The notes under the pieces were generated by a model, which was not told the origin of the DNA, searched no databases, and saw nothing but the letters and a program-made list of their open reading frames with translations. A stretch of 64,000 nucleotides of DNA from Fragum whitleyi (taxonomy: Eukaryota; Mollusca; Bivalvia; Cardiida; Cardiidae): contig OX411544.1 in NCBI GenBank assembly GCA_948146395.1, positions 59,387,642-59,451,641 of the forward strand, given 5' to 3'. A program made the translations under genes and the position numbers. This document shows positions 55,301 through 61,318 of the stretch, in pieces (position 1 is the stretch's first letter; each line of letters begins with the position of its first letter).

Positions 55301-56937
55301 AGAAATCTGTTGTTAGGTGCTCCAGTCACAGGACATGACTTTAAACCTGTTGAAAGTGGCATAATCCCCATTCAAACAAAAAAAATATTGTTTGTTAATC
55401 CAATGTGGTCCCTGAAAGCATTCGTCGCTCTGAGCTAGACTGTTTATAGTTTTTCCAGATCGGTGAATTCATAAATTTATTGGACAAACAAGTGAAGGCC
55501 AAAAGTGTAATATGCTCAAGGTTCTATTAATACATAGACATGGCCTATCCCTCAGCCTGTCTAAATAAATCATAACTTAACCCTTATCCTTCCTAATGTA
55601 ATTTTTGTTTCAAACAAATCGCTTATTTCTGAGACATATCTTACCTAATAATCTCCCACAATATTTAGGTAGAAAGAAGGCAGTGTAGGCTTAAATCAGG
55701 CTGCATGTCTGTGAAGGCTGATCTTAATCTAAGCCGTTTGCCAAAGCTTTGAAACTGCATGGGTTAATTTCTGGATGACTGGATGTTTCAAAGAATTTTA
55801 ATGATGGGCTTGTCTTTCAGCTTTTGTTAGCATTTGGGGAATTGAAAATCTTATTAATCATGTATTGTTACTGAAGAAATATAGTTAGTTTAGTTTATAC
55901 AAATTTATTTTAGTTCGATTGCGACAAATGCTTAAGCTTATAGAGTCTGGTGCACTCTCGAACACTCAATCTTGATGTTCACGTCCCTGAGAGAGAGACA
56001 GTGGTTTAAACCCACTGCTACCCAATTCTACAGCTGGGGGAACTGAGGCTGACTATTAAGTGTTTTGCCAAAAACACACCCCAGGGACAGTGGGGCTCAA
56101 ACTATTGACCTCCAGGTCATGGGTCGAGTGCATTTACCACTAGGACACGGAGGCAATCAAGAAATAAAGTTAATGCAATTAAGTCAGTTTTAGTGCAAGA
56201 CTGTACTAAGTGTCGATACATTGTATAGACACTTAGTTACTGTCATACACTGAACCATGGATAAGCAATTTGTTGTCATTTAAGAAGAAGTCTTGATTTT
56301 GTTATCTGGTAAAGGGTATAGGCCTGGATATACCGGGACCGTACATCAAGATGTGTAACTTTGGGAAACTAATCAAGTTATTTTTCTCTTTCCAGACAAT
56401 TCTAAATCCAGTTTGACAGAAAGCTCACAACTAAATAACAACAGGGAACCAGACAGTTTAAATGACAACCGGTCCGGGGTCGACTCCACTGGTATCAAAA
56501 CTCACGAAATTAGCGAACACAATTTTGACACTGTAAGCTGTACGTCAGACTATGAACGTCAGAGCTTAGACTTTGATAGACACAGTTCGGAGGACGAACT
56601 TATCACAATAAATAAGGAAAATGTGGCGGAGAAACGTAAATGGTCGCAGGTTCAGAGATGCTGTGATAGTGCGGGGTCGTCAGACGAGGAGGTGAAGGAA
56701 TATTTGTTAAATCCGCAACCCGTCTTATTAAGTTCAAGCCCCCCAAAAGGTGTTCAAAAAATCTACTCACACATGCCATCAACTCGGCAAGTTTTAGCTC
56801 GGATGGCGCCATTGTCTGTTAGTACTGTGTCACCTAGGAAACGACATAGACATAATGCTACCTCAGAGAGACGATTTGAATCCGATTCGAGTTCTTTCAC
56901 GCAAAGACCATGTTTGGACTTCGAGAAAATGCAACAG
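28223..56937 (+). CDS. FAM53-family nuclear protein (3'-partial, 3 exons)
   Basis: Coding segments 28223-28303, 40132-40198 and 56396-56937 join in phases 0 and 1 to give ~230 residues. The start MTTDMLKFLTNKLKSQSLNE matches the family N-terminus (pattern M-TLITEKLQSQSLD). The end of exon 3, TQRPCLDFEKMQQ, matches the conserved RPSLDF-KM-Q motif. Between them are an acidic, Ser-rich stretch (residues 28-50), CK2-like sites (SSEDE, GSSDEE) and a basic SPRKRHRH (residues ~195-202), a plausible nuclear localisation signal. FAM53 proteins are small nuclear proteins. FAM53B (Simplet) is linked to beta-catenin nuclear entry and Wnt signalling. The introns are ~11.8 and ~16.2 kb. The last coding exon is not in view. 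Confidence 0.82.
28304..29400. other. FAM53-like intron 1, proximal part
   Basis: AT-rich and low in recognisable repeats. The longest open frame here (minus strand, 28826-29188) is hydrophobic, AT-driven and without splice or family support, so it is not called. Confidence 0.5.
29407..30036. mobile_element. Family I composite: two hairpins in shared inverted ends
   Basis: Outer ends AGCTACAGATAGAGGGGATT and complement AATCCCTTTATCTGTAGCTT. Inside are two copies of the GGGTACTCATTTGAA / TTCAAATGAGTACCCACAA hairpin (~29,478-29,525 and ~29,906-29,955), separated by unrelated DNA. Confidence 0.6.
30198..30446 (+). mobile_element. Family J MITE, copy
   Basis: TTTTTACCGTTGTCATGCTG at the left, CAGTCTGATCTTAGTCCATA inside, ATTCAGCACAACGGTAAAGG at the right. 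Confidence 0.75.
30447..32408. other. FAM53-like intron 1, middle
   Basis: AT-rich unique-looking sequence. A ~79-bp imperfect tandem duplication (CCATTTGGTTTGT-AATT-TTGCAGTC) lies at ~31,835-31,985 and explains the open frame there. No exon was recognised. Confidence 0.5.
32409..32484. mobile_element. Family A hairpin MITE, copy 4
   Basis: CGATGGCTCAGTAAGAAACA / TGTTTCATACTGAGCCATC with a TATGTATTTATA loop. Followed by a degenerate tRNA-like B-box region (~32,490-32,545). Confidence 0.9.
33072..33180 (-). mobile_element. tRNA-derived SINE remnant
   Basis: On the minus strand, GTGGCCTAGTGGTAAAAAAG (A box) and GGAGGTCTGTAGTTTAAGTC (B-box region) occur in tRNA order. The same type recurs at 56060-56155. 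Confidence 0.55.
33342..33416. mobile_element. Family A hairpin, variant copy 5
   Basis: AATGGCTCAGTGTTAGACTA TTGTAAGTGCC on the left, CACTTACAATGGATTTGCAC on the right: an intermediate between the two subfamilies. Confidence 0.75.
34669..34990 (+). repeat. Family N repeat, short copy
   Basis: Starts TTTTTAGCTCAACTGTTTTC, ends GATGGTCCTCTTGTTTA. Same termini as 15742-16735 with a shorter interior. Confidence 0.6.
35467..35640. mobile_element. Family I MITE remnant with poly-G tract
   Basis: A G tract (~35,467-35,482), then CTCAATGAGACATTTTCAAT GAGTACCCACAA and a GCCCCTCTTTCCATA end. One arm is degraded. Confidence 0.55.
35940..36065. mobile_element. Family B palindromic MITE, copy 2
   Basis: GTAATAGTTCCGCAACATTT ... 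AATGTTGACCAAGGTTTCCT and complement AGGAAACCTCGGTTAATACT. This is the least degraded copy. Confidence 0.75.
37160..37365 (-). mobile_element. Family J-like MITE, diverged
   Basis: GGGACTGCACATCTGTGCAG and GCTGATCTTAGTCTACACAG occur in a larger degenerate frame (CCTTTTCCTGCTGAA end). Similar pieces lie at 40,844-40,940 and 55,579-55,770. Confidence 0.5.
37446..38688 (+). repeat. Family M long repeat, copy 2 (5-6 internal units)
   Basis: Same start (TTTTTAGCTCCACTGG), CGTCCG-rich head and CTTTCTAGTT end as copy 1. The GG-CGGAGGTCA landmark recurs near 37,833, 37,999, 38,165, 38,335 and 38,498, a ~166-bp period. Confidence 0.85.
38818..39025 (+). mobile_element. Family J MITE, copy
   Basis: TTACCCTTGTCATGCTGAAC to TTCAACATGACAAGGGTTAA. 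Another, degraded copy follows immediately (39,027-39,272). Confidence 0.75.
39027..39272 (+). mobile_element. Family J MITE, adjacent degraded copy
   Basis: TTAATCCTGCTGATTCCAGA, CTGCACTCATGTGTAGTCTG, then a degraded AGCATGTCACAAGG end. Confidence 0.65.
39745..40013 (+). mobile_element. Family E tRNA-SINE next to FAM53-like exon 2
   Basis: tRNA-like head (TTTCGGGTTCGGTTCCTGAC), central CCACCAATGGGT domain and 3' domain ending AAAGTGGTTTAGAACCC. Its 3' part is duplicated in inverted orientation immediately downstream. Confidence 0.78.
39968..40063. repeat. Inverted duplication of the SINE 3' end
   Basis: ATAGTTGAAAGTGGTTTAGA ACCCTTTTC... is followed, after a TTGATA loop, by its near-exact complement ending TTCAACTATTTG. 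The stem is ~45 bp. It ends ~70 bp before the exon 2 acceptor. Confidence 0.9.
40132..40198 (+). CDS. FAM53-like exon 2 (67 bp)
   Basis: Acceptor TGTATATTTTCAG, then 22 codons plus one base (DVADDERDSGTESDDNLEDE YP), then donor CCAT|GTAAGTG. It starts in phase 0 and ends in phase 1, matching exons 1 and 3. It is too short to stand out as an ORF, but the splice signals are strong. The peptide is highly acidic. Confidence 0.85.
40373..40618 (+). mobile_element. Family J MITE sharing its TTAA with a D element
   Basis: TTTACCCTTGTCATGCTGAT to TTCAGCATGGCAAGCGTTAA. The right TTAA is also the left TTAA of family D copy 6. Confidence 0.78.
40615..40843 (+). mobile_element. Family D MITE, copy 6
   Basis: TTAACCCTTTGCTGTTTAAT to GGAAAGGGTTAA with the central hairpin intact. 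Immediately followed by J-like sequence (AGATCAGACTACTTGTCTC). Confidence 0.88.
41163..41236. mobile_element. Family A hairpin MITE, copy 6 (loop expanded)
   Basis: TTCAGCGTGAAACAGTTTTA ACTGC and CAGTTACAACTGTTACACAT; the left outer end is truncated. It is preceded by a degraded family G copy (GCTTTGCATTAG / GTGCAAAGCTGG, ~41,070-41,160). Confidence 0.75.
41783..41850. mobile_element. Family I hairpin, copy
   Basis: GTGGGTACTCATTTGAATTG TCTCAATGAG with a degraded right arm. Confidence 0.55.
41891..42106 (+). mobile_element. Family E SINE, headless
   Basis: Begins at GACGGCGGCACTCATTCTTT; full central and 3' domains; tail ATTCAATCAATAAATCA. Confidence 0.83.
42415..42800 (+). repeat. Long-repeat fragment (GGTCGGTCC-type head)
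   Basis: TTATACCCCCAAAACTATGT, a GTCGGTCC/TCTGTC-rich stretch, then CTCAGCAACTAATTGACTGA. This head organisation is like families M and P, but it is a different family. Confidence 0.5.
42950..43440 (-). pseudogene. Possible Death-domain-like coding relic
   Basis: Two overlapping minus-strand frames read as one interrupted protein. The first has EISKNLWDVFCGQNEMVRIE, then NIQQILSIWRQNHPQKNLCTFVKGLNGEGCQKLEL, resembling the W-x(3)-NP...L---L---G pattern of Death-fold helices. The second has GREVGNQYPDLVVDILHDIHGDLLNPTNLF. A frameshift near 43,225-43,260 separates them and no splice signals support either. The family assignment is tentative. Confidence 0.3.
43465..43540. mobile_element. Family A hairpin MITE, copy 8
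   Basis: CAATGACTAAGTGTCAAAAG GTTGGAACTGCC left; GGCAGTTACAATTGTTTCAC ACTGAGCCATTG right. Confidence 0.82.
44140..44313 (+). mobile_element. Family E SINE, 5'-truncated, with 12-bp target duplication
   Basis: CCAAGCCCCCAG at 44128-44139 is repeated exactly at 44314-44325. The insert has no tRNA head, starts TTTGATAATCATAGACCTAT and ends in (ATCA)n. This is the signature of LINE-driven target-primed reverse transcription. Confidence 0.92.
44477..44742. mobile_element. Family F MITE, copy 5
   Basis: TGACCCGTCATGCAAAAAGG and complement CCTTTTTCGTGTGATGGGAT. Inner CAGTCTGCGCAATCCGCGCA palindrome. Confidence 0.84.
45360..45611 (+). mobile_element. Family J MITE, full-length reference copy
   Basis: TTAACCATTGTCATGCTGAA to TTCAGCATGACAAGGGTTAA, with a CAGCCTGCACATATGTGCAG centre-left hairpin. 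Best-preserved copy. Confidence 0.88.
45867..46141 (+). mobile_element. Family E tRNA-SINE, full length with tRNA head
   Basis: The head forms a near-complete tRNA cloverleaf: acceptor GCCGCCG/TGGCGGC, A box TTAGCGCAGTTGGTAGCGC, B box GGTCCAGGGTTCAATCC, anticodon-loop position GTC. The anticodon stem is mispaired, so it is SINE-borne rather than a working tRNA. Near-perfect target duplication AAATTATAAGG / AAATTGTAAGG. Confidence 0.9.
46226..46805 (+). repeat. Family R repeat with TGACCT-rich units (left part)
   Basis: Starts near ATACCCCTCAC (complement of the GTGAGGGGTATA end at 47,811). Contains three ~145-bp units, each with a TGACCTTGACCTTTGACCT-like block at 46429, 46574 (one change) and 46719. 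Interrupted at 46,806. Confidence 0.8.
46947..47031 (+). other. tRNA-like module 1 (A and B boxes)
   Basis: TGGCTCAGTGGATACGCATG and CCCGGTTCGTATCCTG match Pol III A and B boxes with tRNA spacing. The acceptor stem does not pair well, so a functional tRNA is unlikely. A T run follows ~10 bp downstream, a possible Pol III terminator. Confidence 0.5.
47486..47566 (-). other. tRNA-like module 2 (A and B boxes)
   Basis: On the minus strand, GAGTGGCGTAGTCGAGTGGA (A-box region) and CCGAGTTCGATTCTGCATTG (B box) are spaced as in a long-arm tRNA. The acceptor stem is imperfect. Confidence 0.5.
47682..47821 (+). repeat. Family R repeat, right part
   Basis: GTTCTTGAGTTAGAGTCTGG, a GGACGGACGG-type stretch, then CTACTTCGTAGGTGAGGGGT ATA. 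A family E SINE fragment follows (47,826-47,945). Confidence 0.75.
48179..48376. mobile_element. Family I MITE, full copy
   Basis: Outer TIR TCAGAGGTACGGAT / ATCTGTACCTCTGA. Inner hairpin GATACTCATTTGAATTGTCT TGACAAGACAATTCTAATGA GTGTCC. Confidence 0.82.
48955..49196. repeat. Family K: two tandem hairpins
   Basis: AAAGGTCAATTTTGTCTATG / ACAAAATTGACCTTTC at 48,967-49,013, and a related TCACTTTCGTCTATG / GGACAAAATTGACCTTTGA at 49,144-49,185. Each is followed by AC-TTGCC-ATCTA. A diverged relative is at 58,458-58,511. Confidence 0.75.
49853..49926. mobile_element. Family A hairpin MITE, copy 9
   Basis: ATGGCTCAATGTGAAAGAGT TGTAACTGCC / GGCAGTTACAACTGTTTTCC ACTGAGCCAT. Confidence 0.9.
50663..50852. 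mobile_element. MITE with CAGGGGCCAGTT ends
   Basis: CAGGGGCCAGTTTCATCAAA at the left, GTTGGTGAACTGGCCCCTG at the right; ~190 bp; no coding capacity. A degraded relative is near 61,050-61,150. Confidence 0.8.
51176..51247. mobile_element. Family I hairpin, copy
   Basis: CCCTGTTTTGTTGGTACTCA TTGGAATTGTCTC / GACGATTTTAATGAGTACCC ACAATATAGGG. Confidence 0.72.
51438..51506. mobile_element. Family I hairpin, copy
   Basis: TGTTGGTACTCATTGAAATT GTCTTATC / AAGACAATTCAATTGAGTAC TCACAACA. Confidence 0.72.
51607..52182. mobile_element. Family L element, TTGGCGGTG-rich ends, TA target
   Basis: ACTGAAAACGGC-TTATATTGGCGGTG at the left and complement CACCGCCAAAATTACCCCGT TTACAGT at the right, each overlapping TA. 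Subterminal GGCGGTG-ATTAATTTTGGCGCATCT occurs once near each end. No transposase frame. Confidence 0.78.
52683..52751. mobile_element. Family A hairpin, subfamily 2, copy 10
   Basis: AAGCACAAAACTATTGTAAG TGC / GCACTTAATTAGAATAGTTT TGCACTGACCC. Confidence 0.75.
52844..53060 (-). mobile_element. Family E SINE, minus strand, with 9-bp duplication
   Basis: Tail TTGATTGATTGAA at the left, body running to GAATGAGTGCCGCGG. TAGTACTAT flanks both sides (52835-52843, 53061-53069). Confidence 0.87.
53324..53435 (+). mobile_element. Family E SINE, fragment
   Basis: CACCAATGGTTTTGATTATC GTAGACC through TTGTTAGGTGCTC only. Confidence 0.65.
53728..53802. mobile_element. Family A hairpin MITE, copy 11
   Basis: GATGGCCCAGTGTGAAACAG / CTGTTTCACGCTGAGCCAT; loop TATATGTTTATA. 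Confidence 0.92.
54316..54520. repeat. ~205-bp AT-rich inverted repeat
   Basis: CTCAACTGAGAATTTACTCA pairs with the right end TGAGAAAATTCTCAGTTGAG. The inner TTTAAACCTGATGTAATAAT arm pairs with its complement at 54,457-54,476, then AAGTTGTTATATTATAACAA CTT forms the centre. Confidence 0.88.
54917..54995. mobile_element. Family A hairpin MITE, copy 12 (compensated variant)
   Basis: GTTGTACCTGCC / GGCAGGTACAAC: both arms carry the same A-to-C change in complementary form relative to the consensus. Confidence 0.92.
55251..55380 (+). mobile_element. Family E SINE, fragment
   Basis: GGTGCGATAAATACCAGAAA TCTGTTGTTAGGTGCTCCAG, then GTTGAAAGTGGCATAATCCC and an ATTCAAACAAA tail. Confidence 0.65.
55579..55770 (-). 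mobile_element. Family J-like MITE, diverged
   Basis: TTAACCCTTATCC at the left; CAGGCTGCATGTCTGTGAAG GCTGATC inside; GCATGGGTTAA at the right. Confidence 0.5.
56060..56155 (-). mobile_element. tRNA-derived SINE remnant
   Basis: On the minus strand: TGCCTCCGTGTCCTAGTGGT (A box) and GTCAATAGTTTGAGCCCCAC (B-box region). Same family as 33072-33180. It lies 240 bp before exon 3 of the FAM53-like gene. Confidence 0.6.
56184..56259. mobile_element. Family A hairpin, diverged copy 13
   Basis: CAGTTTTAGTGCAAGACTGT ACTAAGTGTC / GACACTTAGTTACTGTCATA CACTGAACCATG. Confidence 0.65.
56396..56937 (+). CDS. FAM53-like exon 3
   Basis: Acceptor TTTTTCTCTTTCCAG; 542 bp complete the split Tyr codon and end in phase 0 at CAACAG|GTACAA. 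It encodes NSKSSLTESSQLNNNREPDS, several acidic Ser clusters, VKEYLLNPQPVLLSSSPPKG, the basic SPRKRHRH and the family motif RPCLDFEKMQQ. If the donor is not used, the frame stops after five more residues at 56953-56955. Family members continue past this motif, so splicing is favoured. Confidence 0.83.
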
Positions 56938-57316
56938 GTACAAACGTTTGTTTGACCCTGTATGTGGTTATGTCACACCTAGGTCAGCCATTTTTCCCGA
57001 TCAGGGTGTGACAATTCATAGGGCCACACGGGGAAGTGGCAGTGAGGTGATATTACGCAGATGTCGGACTAATCAGGGGAATTAGCTTATAAGCTGTTTT
57101 ATTTCTACACAAAGCAAAACATTTATGACAATTTAAAACAATAGGGCACACAGATGGAATTAAGCACCGCTACATTTGTACAATAATGCCATTTTTTGTT
57201 GGCTTTGATACATGACCATTGCGATTTCAGAATAGTTTTTGCTTCATTATGTTATTTAAAATCAAAGAAAGAAAGAAGTCTGAGGGGTCTGTGTAATTTA
57301 TATGTGCCTTTTTTCC
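56938..57316. other. DNA after exon 3 (intron start or 3' UTR)
   Basis: Begins at the donor. The first ~145 bp (to ~57,085) are GC-richer than the rest and open in another frame, but show no FAM53 similarity. If the donor is not used in some transcripts, this would be 3' UTR. Confidence 0.4.
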
Positions 57317-57410
57317 AGAGTCTGCACAAAACTATTGTAATTACCTCTTGCAATATTTTTTGCTGACCCATTGATTTACGTCTATAGGCACATACAAAAA
57401 TTGTGCACTA
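57317..57410. mobile_element. Family A hairpin, subfamily 2, degraded copy 14
   Basis: CTGCACAAAACTATTGTAAT TACC with TTTTTTGCTGACCCATTG and a further TATAGGCACATACAAAAA. Confidence 0.5.
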
Positions 57411-57708
57411 ATCTCTCAAAATGCAATACCTCCATATCATGAGAAACCTTAATACCCTTTTTGATAAGTAGAAAAATTCTTCATAAGTGATTAATTTCTT
57501 GTGTCAATTGAGTGAAATGAGTCAAAATATGAAACTAAATTAAAACTTAACAATAAAAGTCTTTTTCTCATGAAATGGTAAAAATTATGGCACGGCCTTC
57601 TTATTCATGGACTGTGATTGGTTGAAAATGAATTACTGGAAGCAAGCTATTTTAACTTGGTTTTCTCTCAGGCTTTTTGACTGAAGCTTATGAAAAAGGA
57701 GAAGTCAG

Positions 57709-57770
57709 AGTCAGCACAAAACTAATGTAAGTGCATATCTATAGGCACTTACAATAGTTTCGAGCTAGCG
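57709..57770. mobile_element. Family A hairpin, subfamily 2, copy 15
   Basis: GCACAAAACTAATGTAAGTG C / GCACTTACAATAGTTTCGAG C. Confidence 0.75.
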
Positions 57771-58612
57771 TCTCTTTATAATTTAGAAGTTAAGACAAAT
57801 ATCCAATTTACCCCTTCTTTCTTAATCTCTGATATCACAAAAGCATAAAATTAATCTGATTTTGCGGTGATTGAAAGCTGAACGGGCTTATTTGTGCAAT
57901 GTGGCACTATGTTTTTATTAGCTGTAGTGATATAGTAGAATTTGATAGTACAAATTTGGGTTTATATTCATTTACGTGTAACTGTTGAGATAACAGTAAC
58001 GAAAAGCGACATGCGTTCTAACTGAACACGGTAAAACAGAATTGTCATGCTCTTTTCAATGTGCTTTAAGTTTAGTTTACGCAGCAACCATATATCGTTT
58101 CATTTAACGGTGCATTTTCATTTATCAACTTCGTTGTTAGACCAGGATTTGTTTCTTTTTACCCAATTTAGCATCATACTTTTGTACGTATTTTTGTGAC
58201 TCGATATTGTACGCATGTGATAGAGTAAAGACGGTAAAAATATGTAAAGGAACTACCTCAAGAAGAAAAAAGTGAAGAGAATATAGTTTGTCACGAGAGT
58301 TTATTTTTTAGAAAAAAAAATGTTATGTGCGGGACTGTGAATTGATATCGGAATGTGTGTGTTTGAATATTGTGGAGATATACCTAAGTGGAAGTTAAGA
58401 GCTCTTACAGAAGAAAGGTGTAATATTCATGCCATTTTGTTTTTCCTAGACCATATCGTCAGTGGGCGATCAAGCTCAATATTCAAGCTGTAGTTATTGA
58501 CTTTTGATCACCCATCAACCATATAATGCTAGTACATATTTGAGCCATCTTTCTAGATGATTCAAATATGACCAACATAAGATGGTTCATGCTAAGATCC
58601 GAATTTTATAAT
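57771..58612. other. Intronic DNA, no gene seen
   Basis: AT-rich. One diverged family K hairpin lies near 58,458-58,511 (AAGCTCAATATTCAAGC...TTGA). No coding or RNA feature was recognised. Confidence 0.5.
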
Positions 58613-58822
58613 TTGAGTCAGTCCAACAATTTCACATGTGGGCAATGTTGAGACTTGGGTCATCCTGTGCGGCTGCACAGCTTGATCAGTGTCTTAACTA
58701 TGCGCTCAATAGATGGCTACGACCCTTAAATCGCTGTTTACTAGCCAAAATCAATTTTCTTGCACTACTTTTTATTCCATCACACACACATGAAATTGTT
58801 GAAAATGTCACACATGGGCTCA
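58613..58822. mobile_element. Family C MITE, copy 3 (left end degraded)
   Basis: CCAACAATTTCACATGTG at the left; GAAATTGTTGAAAATGTCAC ACATGGGCTC at the right; inner GTCATCCTGTGCGGCTGCAC AGCTTG. Confidence 0.68.
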
Positions 58823-59186
58823 TTTAACATTTGTCAAGTGGCAAATCAATTTTAAAACTACAGATTGAACAAAACTGAAATTATATTTTGTTTGCCCACT
58901 AACTCTATGAGTCCTAGTATATTTCAAGGTTTTTCTATCCATCCTATGAGACTAAATTTATTAAAACTTCAGGAAGAAGATTTTTCAAAGGAAAATGAAA
59001 ATATTCTGTAAAGTATTTGCATAGCAAATGATCACAGTTAAATACCAGAGAATTCTTTAATGAATATTTATTATCTATAACAAATGGATCATACTATGTT
59101 ATTCAAACAAGCAAGATAAATACAAATCTACTTTTATGAACTTTTCAAAACTAGATATATTGACTTAAAATCCACAGTTTGCTCTC

Positions 59187-59234
59187 AAAACAAGGCAACT
59201 GTACTTTCAATGTAGTTGCAGTTACCTTGTTTTG
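59187..59234. repeat. Small hairpin
   Basis: AAAACAAGGCAACTGTACTT against AGTTGCAGTTACCTTGTTTT with a short centre. Confidence 0.6.
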
Positions 59235-59429
59235 GAAGTTTATCAGGTAAATAGAGAAAATATTGATGAATGGTGGTGAACATCCTCTTTTGTCAATATT
59301 GACCATCTCTTTAGCTGATGATAAGAAAGATTAATATGATTTTGAAAGCTTATCAAGGATTGAGAAACTTTGAGTTTGTACCAATGTTCTCTTTAGAACA
59401 TCCAATCATTCCTAGTAAAGACTCTATTT

Positions 59430-59729
59430 CTAAAAGACTAATGTAAGTGCCTAAAAATATATGAGCCTATGCGTGAAATTTCCAACAATTTGGAATGTTG
59501 GTGAGGAACAAACAATGAGAGGCATAGACAGCCACAAACTCTTAAGATAAAGTTACCTGATGGTCTACAGATACTTTGAGACCTTATGTAACTACAAAGC
59601 GTATAGTGAAGGATCTGGTCAGACTGTGCGGGTGCACAGGCTGGCCAGAGTTTTTGCTTTGCTCTTATTTGAAATTATTGAAAATGTCACACACAGACTC
59701 GTATAGGCACTTATGATAGTTTTAGTACC
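59430..59729. mobile_element. Family A hairpin (subfamily 2) split by a family C element
   Basis: Left arm CTAAAAGACTAATGTAAGTG CC (to 59460) and right arm GTATAGGCACTTATGATAGT TTTAG (from 59701) complement each other once the C insertion between them is removed. Confidence 0.8.
59462..59700. mobile_element. Family C MITE, copy 4, nested in an A hairpin loop
   Basis: GAGCCTATGCGTGAAATTTC CAAC at the left; GTCACACACAGACTC at the right; inner GGTCAGACTGTGCGGGTGCA block. Confidence 0.85.
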
Positions 59730-59767
59730 TATCCCATGAGGTGCCTATTGATGTGAACTAACAATTT

Positions 59768-59842
59768 GTCGGCTTAGCTTGAAACAATTGCACTTGCCTT
59801 TAAACATATAGGCAGTTACATTCATTTCATGCTGAGCCATCG
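59768..59842. mobile_element. Family A hairpin MITE, copy 17
   Basis: TCGGCTTAGCTTGAAACAAT TGCACTTGCC / GGCAGTTACATTCATTTCAT GCTGAGCCATCG; several arm mismatches. Confidence 0.8.
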
Positions 59843-59881
59843 TATTATTTTTTGTACTGAATAATGTCTAATTAAACTATT

Positions 59882-59957
59882 GGATGGCTCAGTGCCTAAT
59901 AGTTGTAACTGCCTATTGGTTTATAGGCAGTTACAACTGTTTCGCACTGAGCCATGG
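59882..59957. mobile_element. Family A hairpin MITE, copy 18
   Basis: GGATGGCTCAGTGCCTAATA GTTGTAACTGCC / GGCAGTTACAACTGTTTCGC ACTGAGCCATGG. Confidence 0.9.
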
Positions 59958-60338
59958 TATTGACTTTTAATCATTTGCAGGGCTCCTGCACATTTCTGTG
60001 ATCAAAGTCATCATAGTTCTACAGATTTATTTCAAACACGTACTGTTGCTCAGGTTTTTATCAGAGGTAAAACAACATAGAAATAAATTATCCTTTCTCC
60101 AATTTGAATATTAGGACGTCTTGACAACTTCTGTCTGGTGATCAATGAATGAATATGGTACAAGAATGATTGAATGTAAAGCATGGTTTGTAATGTGTAA
60201 TCCCTTCTGAATCTCATTTCTGAGTTTTTCTATGGTGAGTTTGTAGAATTGGCCGTTCAGGGCCTTACTTGCCCAATGTTTCTATATTCAGTGAAAATTC
60301 TAAAAAAATGTCAAAATGTCTGAATTGGAAGAATATAC

Positions 60339-60566
60339 TCAACCCTTTGCTGTTTAATCCCTGCTTTTTAAGTGCCTGTGATTTTATGATTGAGAAATCA
60401 TTGTGAAAAAAGAAGAAATTGCTTCTGACAAGCAATTTCTTCTTTTTCCACACTTTTTTCTACCCTACAGAATGGTTATTTTTCAAATTTAATCAACTTT
60501 AAATTTTTGTCTGCAAAACCTTTGAATTTGGACAGGTCCAAAATTTTGTAAAACAGGAAAGGGTTA
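60339..60566 (+). mobile_element. Family D MITE, copy 7
   Basis: TCAACCCTTTGCTGTTTAAT (TTAA mutated to TCAA) to GGAAAGGGTTAA. A family F fragment follows (60,567-60,745). Confidence 0.86.
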
Positions 60567-60745
60567 AATGAATATTTGAAATGAGGTTGGTTCAAGTACA
60601 GGACAACCACAATTCCCTTTTTAAAAACTCTTTCATCAGAAGGTAGAATGATCACTCTAGAATCAGAATATCAGTCGGATGCTGTCTGACTAGGGTCAAC
60701 ATTTTACTAGTGTACTACCCAGGTTGCCCTTTTTATTTGATGAAC
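60567..60745. mobile_element. Family F MITE, degraded
   Basis: ATGAATATTTGAAATGAGGT, CTCTTTCATCAGAAGGTAGA ATGATCA and GCTGTCTGACTAGGGTCAAC; terminal repeats lost. Confidence 0.55.
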
Positions 60746-61318
60746 AAGTCAAAAAAAAATTTGCTTCAGAAAATTCTTGGATTGTTTTATTTAAAAAAAG
60801 AAAAATAAAATTGGTAAACAGCAAAAACATGTACCCTTCAGATTTTTTCTGGAAAAAAAAAAAACATCAAAAAAAACTTCTGATAATGCAATTATATGAT
60901 ATTCAAAAACTACCTAATACAGCTGATTGCTGAGTGAAAAGCAGTTTGATATTTGGAATATGAGAGAATAAGCACTGAATTAGAATCCTTGGTGACTATG
61001 GCCCAAGGTCCTTGAGTTTTCATTTGATCTCATAGTAAGTTTCATTAACTCAGGGCCAGTTGGTTCACGTTGTTTTTGTAACTCATCTTGAATCTAGTTA
61101 ACTGGAACTAGTTTTTGTCGAAACGAGCTTCATACACTCTCCAGATAGAGCTATTTTGCGCTAACTCCGGAATTAACTCCATTTAAATTCTTAAGTTTTT
61201 ACAATATTTCTGATCTTAACCCATGGAATCTTACTTAATGCCCATAGACAAGGGTTTTTTAGAGCCTTAGCTATTGGTAGTTGCTATTGATTTCAAGGTT
61301 TAAACATGGCATTAATTT

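Noticed and set aside
56855..57085. Alternative frame at the end of FAM53 exon 3 as a continuation of the protein
   Set aside because: It would need a frameshift inside the conserved RPCLDFEKM motif, and the downstream peptide has no family similarity.
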